Part shown: piece by piece, positions 8,586 to 18,072 of the stretch | How the letters are laid out: every line of letters begins with the position of its first letter | Numbering within the stretch: position 1 is the first letter of the stretch | Assembly (NCBI GenBank): GCA_050260355.1 | Contig: JBLNBZ010000043.1 | Span: forward strand, 52,367 to 116,366 | Direction: 5' to 3' | Origin: CADEFX01 sp050260355 | GTDB taxonomy: Bacteria > Pseudomonadota > Alphaproteobacteria > Rhizobiales > Hyphomicrobiaceae | Length of the DNA: 64,000 nucleotides | The notes under the pieces: generated by a model | What the model saw: the letters and a program-made list of their open reading frames with translations, nothing else | What the model was told of the DNA's origin: nothing | The model's database searches: none | Translations under genes and position numbers: made by a program

Positions 8586-10112
8586 ATGAGCGAAGCTGCG
8601 GAAGGATCAGTGCATCTGACCCCGCTCCGCCGCGTGCTCATTCTCCTGAGCGTGATCCTGGCGACCACGCTGTACGGCACCACGCTGCTCGTCGTGTCGA
8701 CAATTCTGCCGCAGATGCAGGGGTCTTTCTCGGCGACCGCGGACGAGATCGCCTGGTCGATGACCTTCAACATTCTGGCAACGGCCATCGTCACGCCGGC
8801 GACGGGATGGCTGGCAGCCCGCTTCGGCACGCGCAGTGTGATGGTGGGCAGCATGACCGGCTTCACGATCGCGACGCTGATGTGCGCGATATCGGAAAGC
8901 CTGGAGGGGCTGATTTTCTGGCGTGTCGCGCAAGGCGCGTTCGGGGCACCGACCACACCCCTGGCACAGTCCATACTCCTGGAATCGTTCCCCAGGAGCC
9001 GGCATGCGCTCGTTCTCGGACTGTACGGGTTCGGCGTGGTCATCGGCCCCGTCATCGGGCCGAGCCTGGGCGGCCTCATGGCCGAGCTCTACACATGGCG
9101 CTGGGCGTTCTACTGCCTCGTGCCTGTCGGTGTTCTGTCGATCATCGGTCTGCGCGCCGCGCTCCCTCCGGATTCACCGCGTGATCGGATCGCGTTGGAC
9201 TGGACGGGCTTCCTCACTCTGTCGATCGCGCTGGCTGCGATGCAACTCGCGCTTTCTCGCGGGCAAAGGCTGGATTGGTTCGAGTCCGGCGAGATCATCA
9301 CGGAGACTGCCGTCGCAGTGCTCGCCTTCTGGGTGTTCGTGGTTCACTGCCTCACGGCGAAAAAGCCGTTTCTCAACCCGCGCCAGCTGCTCAACCGCAA
9401 TTACTCGATCGGGCTGTTGCTCGTGACCATCTACGGAATGCTGAACTTCACGCCGATGGTGCTGCTGCCGCCTCTGCTGACGACATACGTCGGCTATCCC
9501 GATTCTCTGGTCGGCCTGGTCGTAGCCGGGCGTGGCCTCGGCGGATGCGTCGGCTTCCTGCTTGCCGGCTTCGCCAATCGCATGGAGCCCCGCCTCAGCA
9601 TGAGCATCGGTTTCGGCATGCTTTTGGCGGCGGGTCTTTGGCTGATGCGTATCGATCTCAACGTCACTGCTGCGGACCTAATGGCCAATGCTGTGCTGCA
9701 GGGACTTGCCATCGGCTTGATCTGGGTGCCACTGACGACCGTTTCATTCGCCACGGTCAGCAAAGAGGATATGGCCGAAGCGACCGCCGTCTATCATTTG
9801 CTGCGCAATCTCGGATCCAGCTTCTTCATCTCGATCTGCGTGGCCGAGATCGTGCGCTCCACCAGCGGAAACTATGGCCGCATGGTCGAGTTCATATCGC
9901 CCTTCAACAAATGGCTCGGCCTGCCGCAGTCCACTGGGGCCTGGAACGTCGAAAGCATCCGGGGACTCGCTGCCCTGTCGCGCGAGATCACGCGGCAATC
10001 GGCGATGATCGGCTATCTCAATGCGTTCGGTCTGTTCACCGCAGCGTGCGCCGCGACGCTGCCTCTCGTGCTTCTGATGAAGGCGGGGCGGCCCGCACCG
10101 CCCGCGCCATGA
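8586..10112 (+). CDS. MFS drug exporter, DHA2 (EmrB/QacA) type
   Basis: A 508-aa integral membrane proton antiporter with about 14 hydrophobic segments. Motif A is visible in the loop after helix 2 (GWLAARFGTRSVM) and the helix-5 motif C region is around GVVIGPVIGPSLGG. DHA2 proteins export hydrophobic toxic compounds; the substrate cannot be read from sequence. There is no EmrA/HlyD membrane-fusion partner beside it. I chose ATG 8586, preceded by GAGGACGGGGG, over the upstream Arg-rich extension. It converges with the redoxin gene, 4 bp away. Confidence 0.88.
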   Translation: MSEAAEGSVHLTPLRRVLILLSVILATTLYGTTLLVVSTILPQMQGSFSATADEIAWSMTFNILATAIVTPATGWLAARFGTRSVMVGSMTGFTIATLMCAISESLEGLIFWRVAQGAFGAPTTPLAQSILLESFPRSRHALVLGLYGFGVVIGPVIGPSLGGLMAELYTWRWAFYCLVPVGVLSIIGLRAALPPDSPRDRIALDWTGFLTLSIALAAMQLALSRGQRLDWFESGEIITETAVAVLAFWVFVVHCLTAKKPFLNPRQLLNRNYSIGLLLVTIYGMLNFTPMVLLPPLLTTYVGYPDSLVGLVVAGRGLGGCVGFLLAGFANRMEPRLSMSIGFGMLLAAGLWLMRIDLNVTAADLMANAVLQGLAIGLIWVPLTTVSFATVSKEDMAEATAVYHLLRNLGSSFFISICVAEIVRSTSGNYGRMVEFISPFNKWLGLPQSTGAWNVESIRGLAALSREITRQSAMIGYLNAFGLFTAACAATLPLVLLMKAGRPAPPAP

Positions 10113-10116
10113 CAGT

Positions 10117-10770
10117 TCAGGACGAATACTTCACGGTGCAACCGTAAGGCCGCGATGTCGTCACGGACACCGGCTTGCCGGCTGCGAGCTCGGTCAATGC
10201 CGCGTCGACGAAGTTCTTGGCTCCCTTGAAGTCATCGAGCCTGGTCGTGGGCTTGTCGTCGATGCCGCCCATGTAGGCGAGCGTGCCGTCGCCCTTGATG
10301 ATGTACATATGCGGCGTAACCTGCGCGCCATAGGCACGACCGATCTCGCCCTTCGGATCCAACAGCACTGCTGAGGGAGATGCGGACCTCTCCGCGGTCA
10401 GCTTGTTGGCCTGCTCGGGCGTCACGTAGCCCTGCTCGCCTCGAGCGGATGAGATGACTGTTAGCCAGACGATGCCCTGCCCCGTCCACTTCTTCTGCAG
10501 GGTCTGCATGTTGTTGCCCGTGTAGTGCTTGCGCACGAACGGACAATCGTGGTTGGTCCACTCCAGCACGACAGTCTTTCCTTTAAAATCGGAAAGAGAC
10601 ACCGTCTTGCCGTTGCTGTCGGTTGCCGTAAAGGCGGGCGCGGGCGCGCCGACGCGAATCGGTTGACGATCGGTTGCCGAGCCGGTCTGGATGCCAGCGA
10701 GCGAGCCGACGAGTGCCGCGGCGCCAAGCGCAAATCCGCTCAGGACCGCACGTCGTTGAACAAACGTCAT
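10117..10770 (-). CDS. Secreted redoxin (AhpC/TSA-like) protein
   Basis: A 217-aa thioredoxin-fold protein with a signal peptide (QRRAVLSGFALGAAALVGSLAG). The fold core VGAPAPAFTATDSNGKTVSL and the reactive cysteine in NHDCPFVRKHY (single Cys rather than CxxC) are visible, and a second Cys lies at the C-terminus (RPYGCTVKY). This pattern fits peroxiredoxin-like exported redoxins. The start ATG overlaps the stop of the upstream ScsB/DsbD-like gene (ATGA), so translation is coupled and the membrane protein is the likely source of reducing electrons. Confidence 0.87.
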   Translation of the reverse strand: MTFVQRRAVLSGFALGAAALVGSLAGIQTGSATDRQPIRVGAPAPAFTATDSNGKTVSLSDFKGKTVVLEWTNHDCPFVRKHYTGNNMQTLQKKWTGQGIVWLTVISSARGEQGYVTPEQANKLTAERSASPSAVLLDPKGEIGRAYGAQVTPHMYIIKGDGTLAYMGGIDDKPTTRLDDFKGAKNFVDAALTELAAGKPVSVTTSRPYGCTVKYSS

Positions 10771-12947
10771 AAAGCCTTCTCCGTGCTGGTGCCAAAATCG
10801 CCCGCACCCCGTTGAGGCGAAGGAGCTGTGATCCTGTCCAGGTATTCGAGAACGATCCCTGGAGTGAGGATCTGCGGCAGGACAACGGGTTCGCTGCCCG
10901 AGCCATAGAGCAGATAAAGGGGAACGCCGCTGCGTCCATGACGTTCGAGGACACGCGTGATTTCCGGGTTCTGGCTGGTCCAATCGCCCTTCAGATAGGT
11001 GACGCCTTTCTGCGCAAGCGCCGCCTTCACGGCCTCCGCCGACAGCGCTGTGCGCTCGTTGACAAGACAGGTGATGCACCAGGCCGCCGTCAGATTTACG
11101 AGGACGGGACGATTTTCGGCACGCAGTGCATCAAGACGCTTCTGGGTGAACGGCTCGAAGGTGCCAGCGGCAACCTTGGTTGCTGTCGCTGATCCGCCAA
11201 CGCGGGCTTCACCGAGCGTTACCAGGCCGCCCACTGTCGCGAGCAGTGCCGCACACGCTGCACTGGCCGCAACGCGACCGGCGGCGGGCCGCGTCGCTGT
11301 TACAGCGATGTTGTAAGCCCAAGCTGCGAACCCGACGAGCACCAAGCCGATCAGCGCCACCAAAAGGCCGGAGGGATCGACCTGCTGACTGAGCACCCAC
11401 ATGAGCCAGGCCGCCGTAGCGTAAAGCGGGAAGGCCAGGACCTGCTTCAGCGTCTCCATCCACGGGCCCGGGCGGGGCAGCCAGCCGACCGCCGTCGGCA
11501 CAAAGGTGAGGAAGAGGAACGGAAGCGCAAGGCCGAGGCCCAGGGCGAGGATTACGACGAGGCCCGTCGTGGCCGGCTGGGTGAGCGCGAAGCCGACGGC
11601 GGCTCCCATAAATGGCGCGGTGCACGGCGTTGCGACGACGGCAGCCAGGACGCCAGCGAGCAGCGAGCCCTCCAGCCCACCTCTTTGCGAAAGACCATTT
11701 CCGGCGCCGGCGAGCGACGCGCCCACGAAGAATACGCCCGACAAGCTCAGTCCCAAGGCGAACATGACATAGGCGAGGATCGCCACGACGACAGGGGACT
11801 GGAGCTGGAAGCCCCAACCGACCTGGACGCCGGCCGCGCGCACGGCAAGCAGCGCCGCCGCAAGCGCAACGAACGAGGCGAGCACGCCAGTAGTGTAGAC
11901 TATGCCGTGCAGCCTTACCCGCGCGGGCGGCTCGCCTGCGTGCTGCATCAATCCCAAGACCTTGAGTGACAGCACAGGGAAGACGCACGGCATCAGATTG
12001 AGCACGATGCCGCCGAGCAACGCGAAGAATGCAGCCTGTAAGATCGCGGCGAGCGACGCGGTCGCCGTAGCTGACGCCGCCGAGCCTGCGACTTGCGGCG
12101 GGCTCAGCGCGAATGCCTGACGTGCGGTCGTGCTGCCGATCGCCTCCTCGATCACGAGAACGCCGCCTAGATCGGGCGTCTCGCCGGGATCAAGCGCGCC
12201 GCGCTTGAGTCTGAGCGTCAGTCCTTGCGGCGTGATGGTAAGCTGCTGCGGTGCGGCATGCTCGATCAGCATGCCTGAGTGCGGGAAATAGAACACGGAC
12301 CGAATGGTATCGGCCTTCAGGCCAGGAGCGTCGACGGCAAGGATGAGCTCGTCCTCGCCGAGGCTCGCGCGTGCTGGCCAAGGCGAGGGCCGCGGCACCG
12401 CGGCGTGAGCCGCATCGAACACCGGCTGTATCGCAGACGGCGGCCCGCCGGCGGAGCCAGCCTGCACTGGCAACGACAGAGACAACTTCGCGTCGCCCGG
12501 AATGCACTCCTTCTCGCAAACGAGCCAGGAGACCGCGGCCTCGAGCGTGTCCGATGTCCTGGCGCCCAGATCGCGAGGCGGTGTGATCTGGGCGAGAAGC
12601 GTCGTTTCGCCGTCGTAGCCGAAGTTGACGAGATGACTGACGGGAATGCGCGTCGGTGTCGGCCAGACGATGGGACCGGCGGTATAGCCTTCAGGCAACG
12701 TCCACTTCACGTCCGTGGCCATCCCTGAATCACCGGGATTGCGCCAATAGGTGTGCCAGTGCTCCTTCATACGCAGGCGAATGCCGACCCAGAACGGCTC
12801 TCCCGCGCGGATCGTGCTCGTCTCGGCGAGGAGGTCGGCTTTGACCAGAGGGGGTTGCGCGGCCGTGGCGGAGTCTATCGCCCACACGCTCGCCCAGGCC
12901 GCGAGCAAAAGGCTCAGGCAGATGGAGCGGGCTGATAAGCGAGCCAT
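10767..12947 (-). CDS. ScsB/DsbD-like transmembrane thiol-disulfide reductase
   Basis: Transfers electrons from cytoplasmic thioredoxin across the inner membrane to periplasmic thiol proteins. The 726-aa protein has a signal peptide, an N-terminal DsbD-alpha-like periplasmic region (about 30-290) with CEKEC, a central region of about eight membrane helices containing the paired cysteines in NLMPCVFPVLSLK and VVATPCTAPFMG, and a C-terminal thioredoxin domain with AAWCITCLVNE. That is the DsbD/ScsB architecture. Start ATG 12947 gives a proper signal sequence. It is co-translated with the downstream redoxin. Confidence 0.92.
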   Translation of the reverse strand: MARLSARSICLSLLLAAWASVWAIDSATAAQPPLVKADLLAETSTIRAGEPFWVGIRLRMKEHWHTYWRNPGDSGMATDVKWTLPEGYTAGPIVWPTPTRIPVSHLVNFGYDGETTLLAQITPPRDLGARTSDTLEAAVSWLVCEKECIPGDAKLSLSLPVQAGSAGGPPSAIQPVFDAAHAAVPRPSPWPARASLGEDELILAVDAPGLKADTIRSVFYFPHSGMLIEHAAPQQLTITPQGLTLRLKRGALDPGETPDLGGVLVIEEAIGSTTARQAFALSPPQVAGSAASATATASLAAILQAAFFALLGGIVLNLMPCVFPVLSLKVLGLMQHAGEPPARVRLHGIVYTTGVLASFVALAAALLAVRAAGVQVGWGFQLQSPVVVAILAYVMFALGLSLSGVFFVGASLAGAGNGLSQRGGLEGSLLAGVLAAVVATPCTAPFMGAAVGFALTQPATTGLVVILALGLGLALPFLFLTFVPTAVGWLPRPGPWMETLKQVLAFPLYATAAWLMWVLSQQVDPSGLLVALIGLVLVGFAAWAYNIAVTATRPAAGRVAASAACAALLATVGGLVTLGEARVGGSATATKVAAGTFEPFTQKRLDALRAENRPVLVNLTAAWCITCLVNERTALSAEAVKAALAQKGVTYLKGDWTSQNPEITRVLERHGRSGVPLYLLYGSGSEPVVLPQILTPGIVLEYLDRITAPSPQRGAGDFGTSTEKAL

Positions 12948-13274
12948 GCGTACCTGGAAGTCCTGCGTTGGTCGCCCAGACGGCGGCCGCGGGGCACGCG
13001 GCAAACCATTCAGACACTTAACCTTTCGCGGCGCACCGGAGCAAGACAAGGACGCTCACAGACGCGTGACCAAGTAAGGCGCGATACGGCGTGCGGTGGC
13101 GACGCCGCTGGCTGTCATCACCTACCCACACGGTTTTGAACCAACTTGCGGTTGCGAAAATTGTTGCTCGCCTTCTTGCCATGCTTGCGCTCGCGCGCTT
13201 AGAGATGTGCGGCTAAAAAACCGCGGCTTGGCCGGTTATGGCCGCGTTTCCAGCTCGCTTCTGAGGAGCCCGCC
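12948..13274. other. Divergent intergenic region (327 bp)
   Basis: Separates the leftward ScsB-like gene from the rightward 77-aa gene. A short stem-loop GCGG-CTAAAAAA-CCGC is at about 13209-13224. No gene or recognised regulatory site is seen. Confidence 0.3.
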
Positions 13275-13508
13275 ATGTCGAGCACGCTCGATCCCCTGGT
13301 GCTTGATCTCGTCGAATGGGTGGCGAAAGAGCCGCGCGCCTATGCCGACGTGCTCGATGCGTGGCGCACCTCGTGTCCGCGGTTGACCGTTTGGGAGGAC
13401 GCGGTGGACCGGGGCTACGTCGAGTGCAAGCCGGCCGGCGAGCGCGGTGTGCTCGTCGCGGTCACAAGTCGCGGCGAGGATTTCCTCAAGGCTCGCGGGC
13501 GAGCCTAG
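13275..13508 (+). CDS. Small conserved hypothetical protein, winged-helix-like
   Basis: A 77-aa protein preceded by a good ribosome site (CTGAGGAG, 6 bp before ATG). The sequence LVEWVAKEPRAYADVLDAWRTSCPRLTVWEDAVDRGYVE followed by a beta-hairpin-like VLVAVTSRGEDFL looks like a compact winged-helix domain. Codon use matches the neighbours. The function is unknown; a small transcriptional regulator is possible but not shown. Confidence 0.65.
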   Translation: MSSTLDPLVLDLVEWVAKEPRAYADVLDAWRTSCPRLTVWEDAVDRGYVECKPAGERGVLVAVTSRGEDFLKARGRA

Positions 13509-13642
13509 CGGAGCCCGTCCCGTCGAAGCCGGCGAGAGGAGTGACGCGGCTGCGCTGCCTGCGCAGCCTTGCAAGGGCCCCTCTTGTTGATAGCGCAACC
13601 GCTTCTATCTCTTCTTTAAGTGTATCAGGAAGAGGTTAGACC

Positions 13643-14707
13643 GTGAGCGGCGTAGCTCTGGTGGTCGGAGCCAGCGGCATTGTGGGCAGCAATCTCGCCC
13701 GGCATCTCGGCGATCGAGGTTGGGAGGTCCACGGGCTTGCGCGTCGGCCACCGGCCGATATCGACGGTTTGTTGCCGGTGGCGGCGGACCTGTTGGACCC
13801 CAATTCGCTTCGCTCAGCGTTGCGTGGATTGCGGCCGACGCATGTTTTCCTCGGCACATGGCTTCGTCAGAGCACCGAGGCGGAAAACATCAAGGTCAAC
13901 GGCGCCATGGTGCGCAACGTGCTGGAGGCGCTATCGCCTTCCGGCTCGGTCGAGCACGTCGCGCTCGTGACGGGGCTCAAGCATTACCTCGGTCCGTTCG
14001 AGGCATACGGAAAAGGCAAGCTGCCGCCGACGCCGTTTCGAGAGGAGCAGCCGCGGCTCGATGTCGCCAACTTCTATTATGCGCAGGAGGACGAGCTCTT
14101 CGCTGCTGCGGAGCGCGATGGTTTTGGCTGGAGCGTTCACAGAGCGCACACGATGATCGGCTATGCCGTTGGCAACGCTATGAACATGGGCGTGACGCTT
14201 GCGGTTTATGCCGCGATCTGCCGCGAAACAGGCCGTCCGTTTGTATTTCCCGGCTCCGCTGTTCAGTGGAACAGCCTCACCGACATGACGGATGCGCGAC
14301 TCTTGGCGCGTCATTTGGAATGGGCGGCCACGAAGAAGGCGGCACGCAATCAGGCGTTCAACGTTGTAAACGGCGACGTGTTTCGCTGGAGCCGGATGTG
14401 GACGCGCCTCGCCGATTGGTTTGGATTGGAGCCCGCGCCATTCACGGGCGAAGGCATTCCACTCGAGCGTCAACTGGCTGATGCAGGTCTGATCTGGGCC
14501 GACATTGCTGGCAAGCACAATTTGAAGGAAGCGGACCTGTCGATGCTTGCCTCGGCCTGGCACACCGATGCCGACCTTGGCCGTCCGATCGAGGTTGTGA
14601 CCGACATGACGAAGAGCCGCAAGCTCGGCTTCCTCGATTATCAGGCGAGCGATGACAGCTTCTTCGATCTGTTTGCTCAGCTGCGTGAGACGCGGATCAT
14701 TCCCTGA
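13643..14707 (+). CDS. PRISE-type (progesterone 5-beta-reductase-like) SDR
   Basis: A 354-aa extended short-chain dehydrogenase. The NAD(P) site GASGIVGSN is at residue 9, the ARRPP segment follows the second strand, and NFYYAQED matches the divergent Tyr motif of progesterone 5-beta-reductase/iridoid synthase-like enzymes, which reduce enone double bonds with NADPH. Bacterial members occur in Proteobacteria but their substrates are mostly unknown. Start is GTG 13643, with AGGAAGAGG 8-15 bp upstream. It stands alone, converging with the cupin gene. Confidence 0.83.
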   Translation: MSGVALVVGASGIVGSNLARHLGDRGWEVHGLARRPPADIDGLLPVAADLLDPNSLRSALRGLRPTHVFLGTWLRQSTEAENIKVNGAMVRNVLEALSPSGSVEHVALVTGLKHYLGPFEAYGKGKLPPTPFREEQPRLDVANFYYAQEDELFAAAERDGFGWSVHRAHTMIGYAVGNAMNMGVTLAVYAAICRETGRPFVFPGSAVQWNSLTDMTDARLLARHLEWAATKKAARNQAFNVVNGDVFRWSRMWTRLADWFGLEPAPFTGEGIPLERQLADAGLIWADIAGKHNLKEADLSMLASAWHTDADLGRPIEVVTDMTKSRKLGFLDYQASDDSFFDLFAQLRETRIIP

Positions 14708-14739
14708 GCTCTTCCGTTTGGAGCCATCCCTCGCAAACC

Positions 14740-15156
14740 TCAGTTCCCGAATGGGGTCGTCAGCTCCGTCTCGTTCGTGTCCACAACGAACACCGCGAGC
14801 AGTTTGGCCGGCCTCGTCTTGCTGGCATTGGCGCTGACACCGTGGCGGTCGCCGGGCAGCTCGGAGAAGCGCTGTCCGGCCTTGTAGGTCGTCACTGGAC
14901 CGTCGTTGACCTGACTGCGGATCGCCCCCTCGAGCACGGTCGCGTAGATGAAGGCGGATTTGGCATGCGTGTGGCCAGCCGAGTAACCGCCCGGGCCGTA
15001 TTCGACGAGCACGCCCTTGATGCTCTTGCCGGGGACGTTCGGTAGCTCGTGCTGGTAGACGAGGGTCACCTTGGCGTTCTTCTCCTTCGGCGCATCCGCG
15101 AGGGCGCTGCCGAACGGCAGGATGGCGACAAGCAGCGAATAGACGAAGCGTTTCAT
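14740..15156 (-). CDS. Secreted cupin-domain protein
   Basis: A 138-aa protein with a signal peptide (KRFVYSLLVAILPFGSALA). The cupin metal-site motif appears as YSAGHTHAKSAFIYATVLEG and the second motif as ELPGDRHGVSAN, giving the three His and one Glu-like ligands of a small beta-barrel. Exported single-cupin proteins are common and mostly of unknown function. It is 33 bp downstream of the NmrA-like reductase gene on the same strand, so the two probably form an operon. Confidence 0.75.
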   Translation of the reverse strand: MKRFVYSLLVAILPFGSALADAPKEKNAKVTLVYQHELPNVPGKSIKGVLVEYGPGGYSAGHTHAKSAFIYATVLEGAIRSQVNDGPVTTYKAGQRFSELPGDRHGVSANASKTRPAKLLAVFVVDTNETELTTPFGN

Positions 15157-15189
15157 GGAGCCCCTATTCTTCGGTTGGCGGATGCGGGA

Positions 15190-15942
15190 TCAGGCTCCTG
15201 CCTGTGAGCGGCGAAGCCATTCGTCGAAACCGATGCGGCCGAGGCGTGCCTCGCCCAACGGCACAAGCGAGCGCTCTTCGACCCGGCCACCAAAGTATCG
15301 GGCCTCAGGGTCGCTCATGACCTTACGCGGGTCGCCGACCGCCTTCAGGTATCGGGCGACGATTTCGTTGAACGGCGCTCGTTCCGGGCCGGCGATCTCG
15401 ACGATGCCGTTTCGCGGCGCAGCGAGCGCCACATCGGCAACGATGGCAGCAACATCGTCCGCCGCAATGGGCTGGAACAGGATGGGCGGGAGCCTGACCT
15501 TGTTTCCATCCGCGCTTGAATCGGCGATGCCGCGGAGGAATTCCAGGAACTGGGTCGAGCGAACGATGGTGTATGGGATGCAGGAGGCCTCGATCAGTTT
15601 CTCCTGGGCGACCTTGGCGCGGAAATAGTCATTTTCTGTCCGGTCGATTGCGACGATTGAGAGTGCGACATGGTGCCGGACGCTCGCGGCAGCCTCCGCC
15701 GCGAGAAGGTTGCGGCCGGAGGTCTCGAAGAATTTCATCACCGCCTTGTCTTCAAACGAGGGCGAATTGGCCAGGTCGATCACCACCTGCGCGCCGGCCA
15801 TGGCCTCCTTGAGTCCCTCGCCGGTGATGCTGTTGATACCGCTTTTGGGCGAGGCGGCGACGACCTCGTGGCCGCCCTGGCGCAGAATGGCGACGGTCTT
15901 CGAGCCGATCAGGCCCGTGCCGCCGATGACGACGATCTTCAT
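15190..15942 (-). CDS. NmrA-like atypical SDR reductase
   Basis: A 250-aa NAD(P)-binding protein with GGTGLIGSKT near residue 7. It has no canonical YxxxK, only a divergent FRAKVAQEKLIE segment, and a YTIVRSTQFLEFL segment typical of atypical SDRs of the NmrA/HSCARG group. These proteins act as redox sensors or quinone/isoflavone-like reductases; the substrate is not predictable. It is first in a two-gene operon with the exported cupin. Start ATG 15942 is followed directly by the first Rossmann strand. Confidence 0.82.
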   Translation of the reverse strand: MKIVVIGGTGLIGSKTVAILRQGGHEVVAASPKSGINSITGEGLKEAMAGAQVVIDLANSPSFEDKAVMKFFETSGRNLLAAEAAASVRHHVALSIVAIDRTENDYFRAKVAQEKLIEASCIPYTIVRSTQFLEFLRGIADSSADGNKVRLPPILFQPIAADDVAAIVADVALAAPRNGIVEIAGPERAPFNEIVARYLKAVGDPRKVMSDPEARYFGGRVEERSLVPLGEARLGRIGFDEWLRRSQAGA

Positions 15943-16500
15943 GGTTGACCCTCCCTTCTCGATGGCTGGACACCCTTAAATGGGTTCGAATGCAGTGAGG
16001 AAGATGTCTGCGCCGCAACGCGCGCGCATAATGCAGACTCGCCAGGACACAAACATCGACGCGTCCCCGTTGAACGCGCCGCTGTCATGCCGCTTACGAC
16101 GTTGAACACGTCAAACGCAGCACAAACGCGGATGTCGCGTATTTGTTTCACCCGCTACGCTGGCGGGAGCTAATGACGAGGCAAAAGGGCTAACTCGTAC
16201 GATCCCATCCATGAGCCGAGCCCTCCGGACGGGACGCCTGTTGCTCGAAATTATAATCCCACTCATGTCACACGTATGCTGGTCCGCCAATAAGCCACTA
16301 CCCCTCTTAAACTTTTTCTCTCCCTCCGGAGCATCTCACACGCCCACGCCCGCTCAGCTATCTGAGATGCAGAAGGCCAGCTGCAGTAGCATTTCGGGAG
16401 CCGATTTCGGCTGTTTGCACACTACCGCGCGCATGGCTTTTTCGGCTCGAAAGCGCTGCGGCGCGCTCCCTCGCTGCGCTTCTCGAATCGCTCGTATCCC
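15943..16500. other. Non-coding or degraded region (558 bp)
   Basis: No open frame here has a recognisable domain or neighbour-like codon use. Base composition is lower in GC than the flanks between about 16140 and 16330. It sits at the left edge of the rearranged accessory segment and may hold decayed sequence; I see no insertion sequence ends. Confidence 0.35.
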
Positions 16501-16938
16501 TTAGAACGCGTTAGGGCGCGCATCCGGGCGGGTTAGAGCTCCGTATACCTCGAAGGCGTTGCGCTCGACCCAATTGTGGCGCAGCAGACCATCCGGGCCA
16601 ACTTCCCAGACGGCGGTTCCAGTCATCTCGAAGGGCACACCATTCGGCTCGGTGCCCATCAGTCCGTTGTTGCGCCCTGTCACGCGCCACCGCGACGCAA
16701 CGCGGCTGCCGTCGTGGTTCTGGAAGGTCTCGACGATGTGGAATTGAAAGTCATGAACCTTGGCCAGGAAGTCTTTGACCCAGGCTTTGAACGGCTCCCG
16801 ACCGACAATGTCTCTGCCTCCCGAGGTGATGACGAAATCCTCATGAACCAGACGGTCAATCGCGTCCGGGTTTTGCGGCTGTTGCCATACCTCGCGCCAG
16901 AAATTCTCGACAATGGCAACGCTGTCCAATTTCATCAT
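16501..16938 (-). CDS. SnoaL/NTF2-like ester-cyclase family protein
   Basis: A 145-aa single-domain NTF2-fold protein. It has the helical start SVAIVENFWREVWQQPQNPDAIDRLVHEDFV and then GREPFKAWVKDFLAKVHDF, the usual SnoaL_2 pattern, ending in strands such as GLLRHNWVERNAFEVYGAL. Such proteins bind small hydrophobic molecules, and some are polyketide cyclases or limonene-epoxide-like hydrolases. The activity cannot be assigned. It lies downstream of an SDR remnant on the same strand. Confidence 0.75.
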   Translation of the reverse strand: MMKLDSVAIVENFWREVWQQPQNPDAIDRLVHEDFVITSGGRDIVGREPFKAWVKDFLAKVHDFQFHIVETFQNHDGSRVASRWRVTGRNNGLMGTEPNGVPFEMTGTAVWEVGPDGLLRHNWVERNAFEVYGALTRPDARPNAF

Positions 16939-16993
16939 GCTGGCTGCTCCTACAATTCGTGACTTTCGATGTGAGGAACCATCGCCAACATAT

Positions 16994-17223
16994 TCATGCT
17001 GTGAAGCCGCCGTCGACGGAGATCGAATGGCCAGTCATGAAGTGTGACTGGCCGATGGCACGGCTTCGACGCCCTTTTCCTGCAGCTCCCGGGCGAGAGC
17101 CTGGCCAGCATCTTCTCGGCGTCCAGAAATCATAAGCCTTGCGCCCGCTTCGGCGAACGCGAAGGCCGTCGCGCGCCCAATGCCGGTGAGCGCGCCGGTA
17201 ATCAGGACCGACGGTGAAGTCAT
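16994..17223 (-). pseudogene. SDR remnant with internal deletion
   Basis: The 5' part encodes a normal SDR N-terminus (SVLITGALTGIGRATAFAFAEAGARLMISGRR, shown here only as landmarks TGALTGIG and SGRRED). About 55 codons later the frame runs out. A second frame encodes a normal SDR C-terminus, SHFMTGHSISVDGGFTA-stop. About 170 codons carrying the catalytic Ser-Tyr-Lys are missing and the two ends are out of frame. The gene is therefore dead. Confidence 0.8.
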
Positions 17224-17343
17224 GGTGCTTCCTTGTGTAAGGTGGCGGACAGATCAGATGGCCGTTCGGCCGATCCATCCACCGCCGTCGAGGAAGGTGC
17301 GATTGGCGGCCATCTGAAGCTCCTGAGCTCGCGGCGACGAGCG

Positions 17344-17985
17344 TCAGTTCGGCCAGGCCGAACCGAGAATGATCGAGCAGAAGTTCTGGCGGACGTAGTT
17401 CATGTCCTTGAGCGCCAGCACATCGGCCTTGACGTTGCCGAAGGTCGTCGCCGGCTTCTTCTTGATGCCATTTGCGAAATGATCGATGACGTTTTCCTTG
17501 AAGTTCGCCTCGCGCGGATGATGCGCGCACACATGCTCCCGCTGCTCGTGGGTGAAGTCGTGATAGGCGATGCCGAGCACGTCCATCTCCACGCCGGCGG
17601 TCACCAGCGCGATCGTCGGGCGCATGTGCTCGGGAATGCCGGGCGTCGTGTGCAGCGCAATCGCGGTCCAAACGTCTTCGATGTCGCGTTCGGAGACACC
17701 GTAGCTCTTCATGAAGTCACGCGCGGCGTTGGCGCCGTCGACCTCGAAGCGCAGGTCGGGGCTCGAATATTTCTCGGTCAGCCCCATGTCGTGGAACATG
17801 GCGCCGAGATAGAGAAGCTCTGGATCGTATTTCAGCCCGCGGCGCTCGCCGGTGAGCGCGCCCCAGAAGAAGACGCGGCGGCTGTGGTTGTAGAGCAGGT
17901 CGTCCTCGGTGTCGCGGACGAGCTGGGTGGCGGCGCGGGCGATGGCGCTGTCCGGCACGCGGATGCCGGCAATGATCTCGGACAT
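17344..17985 (-). CDS. HD-domain hydrolase, cyanamide-hydratase-like (left copy)
   Basis: A 213-aa HD-superfamily protein. The metal motif is split in the usual way: NHSRRVFFW near residue 33, FHDMGLTEKYSS near 63, and a later IALHTTPGIPEHMRP. This pattern, with RFEVDGANAAR, matches the family that includes fungal cyanamide hydratase and bacterial homologues of unknown substrate. It lies 87 bp downstream of katA on the same strand. A diverged paralogue is encoded at 23214-23873 on the opposite strand in the mirrored arm. Confidence 0.82.
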   Translation of the reverse strand: MSEIIAGIRVPDSAIARAATQLVRDTEDDLLYNHSRRVFFWGALTGERRGLKYDPELLYLGAMFHDMGLTEKYSSPDLRFEVDGANAARDFMKSYGVSERDIEDVWTAIALHTTPGIPEHMRPTIALVTAGVEMDVLGIAYHDFTHEQREHVCAHHPREANFKENVIDHFANGIKKKPATTFGNVKADVLALKDMNYVRQNFCSIILGSAWPN

Positions 17986-18072
17986 GGATGGTTTCCTTCG
18001 TTGGGTCAGCCTGTGGGGTGGCGTAAATCACGGCGCGATGGTTACGGATCGTGGAAAGCGGGCCCGTCGATG

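Noticed and set aside
16211..16504. 97-codon plus-strand frame in the 15.9-16.5 kb gap
   Set aside because: Composition is unlike the coding sequence around it, there is no ribosome site, and no domain is visible.
17226..17320. Second SDR C-terminal fragment (NRTFLDGGGWIGR) behind the HD gene
   Set aside because: The reading is short and only weakly SDR-like; it could be chance.
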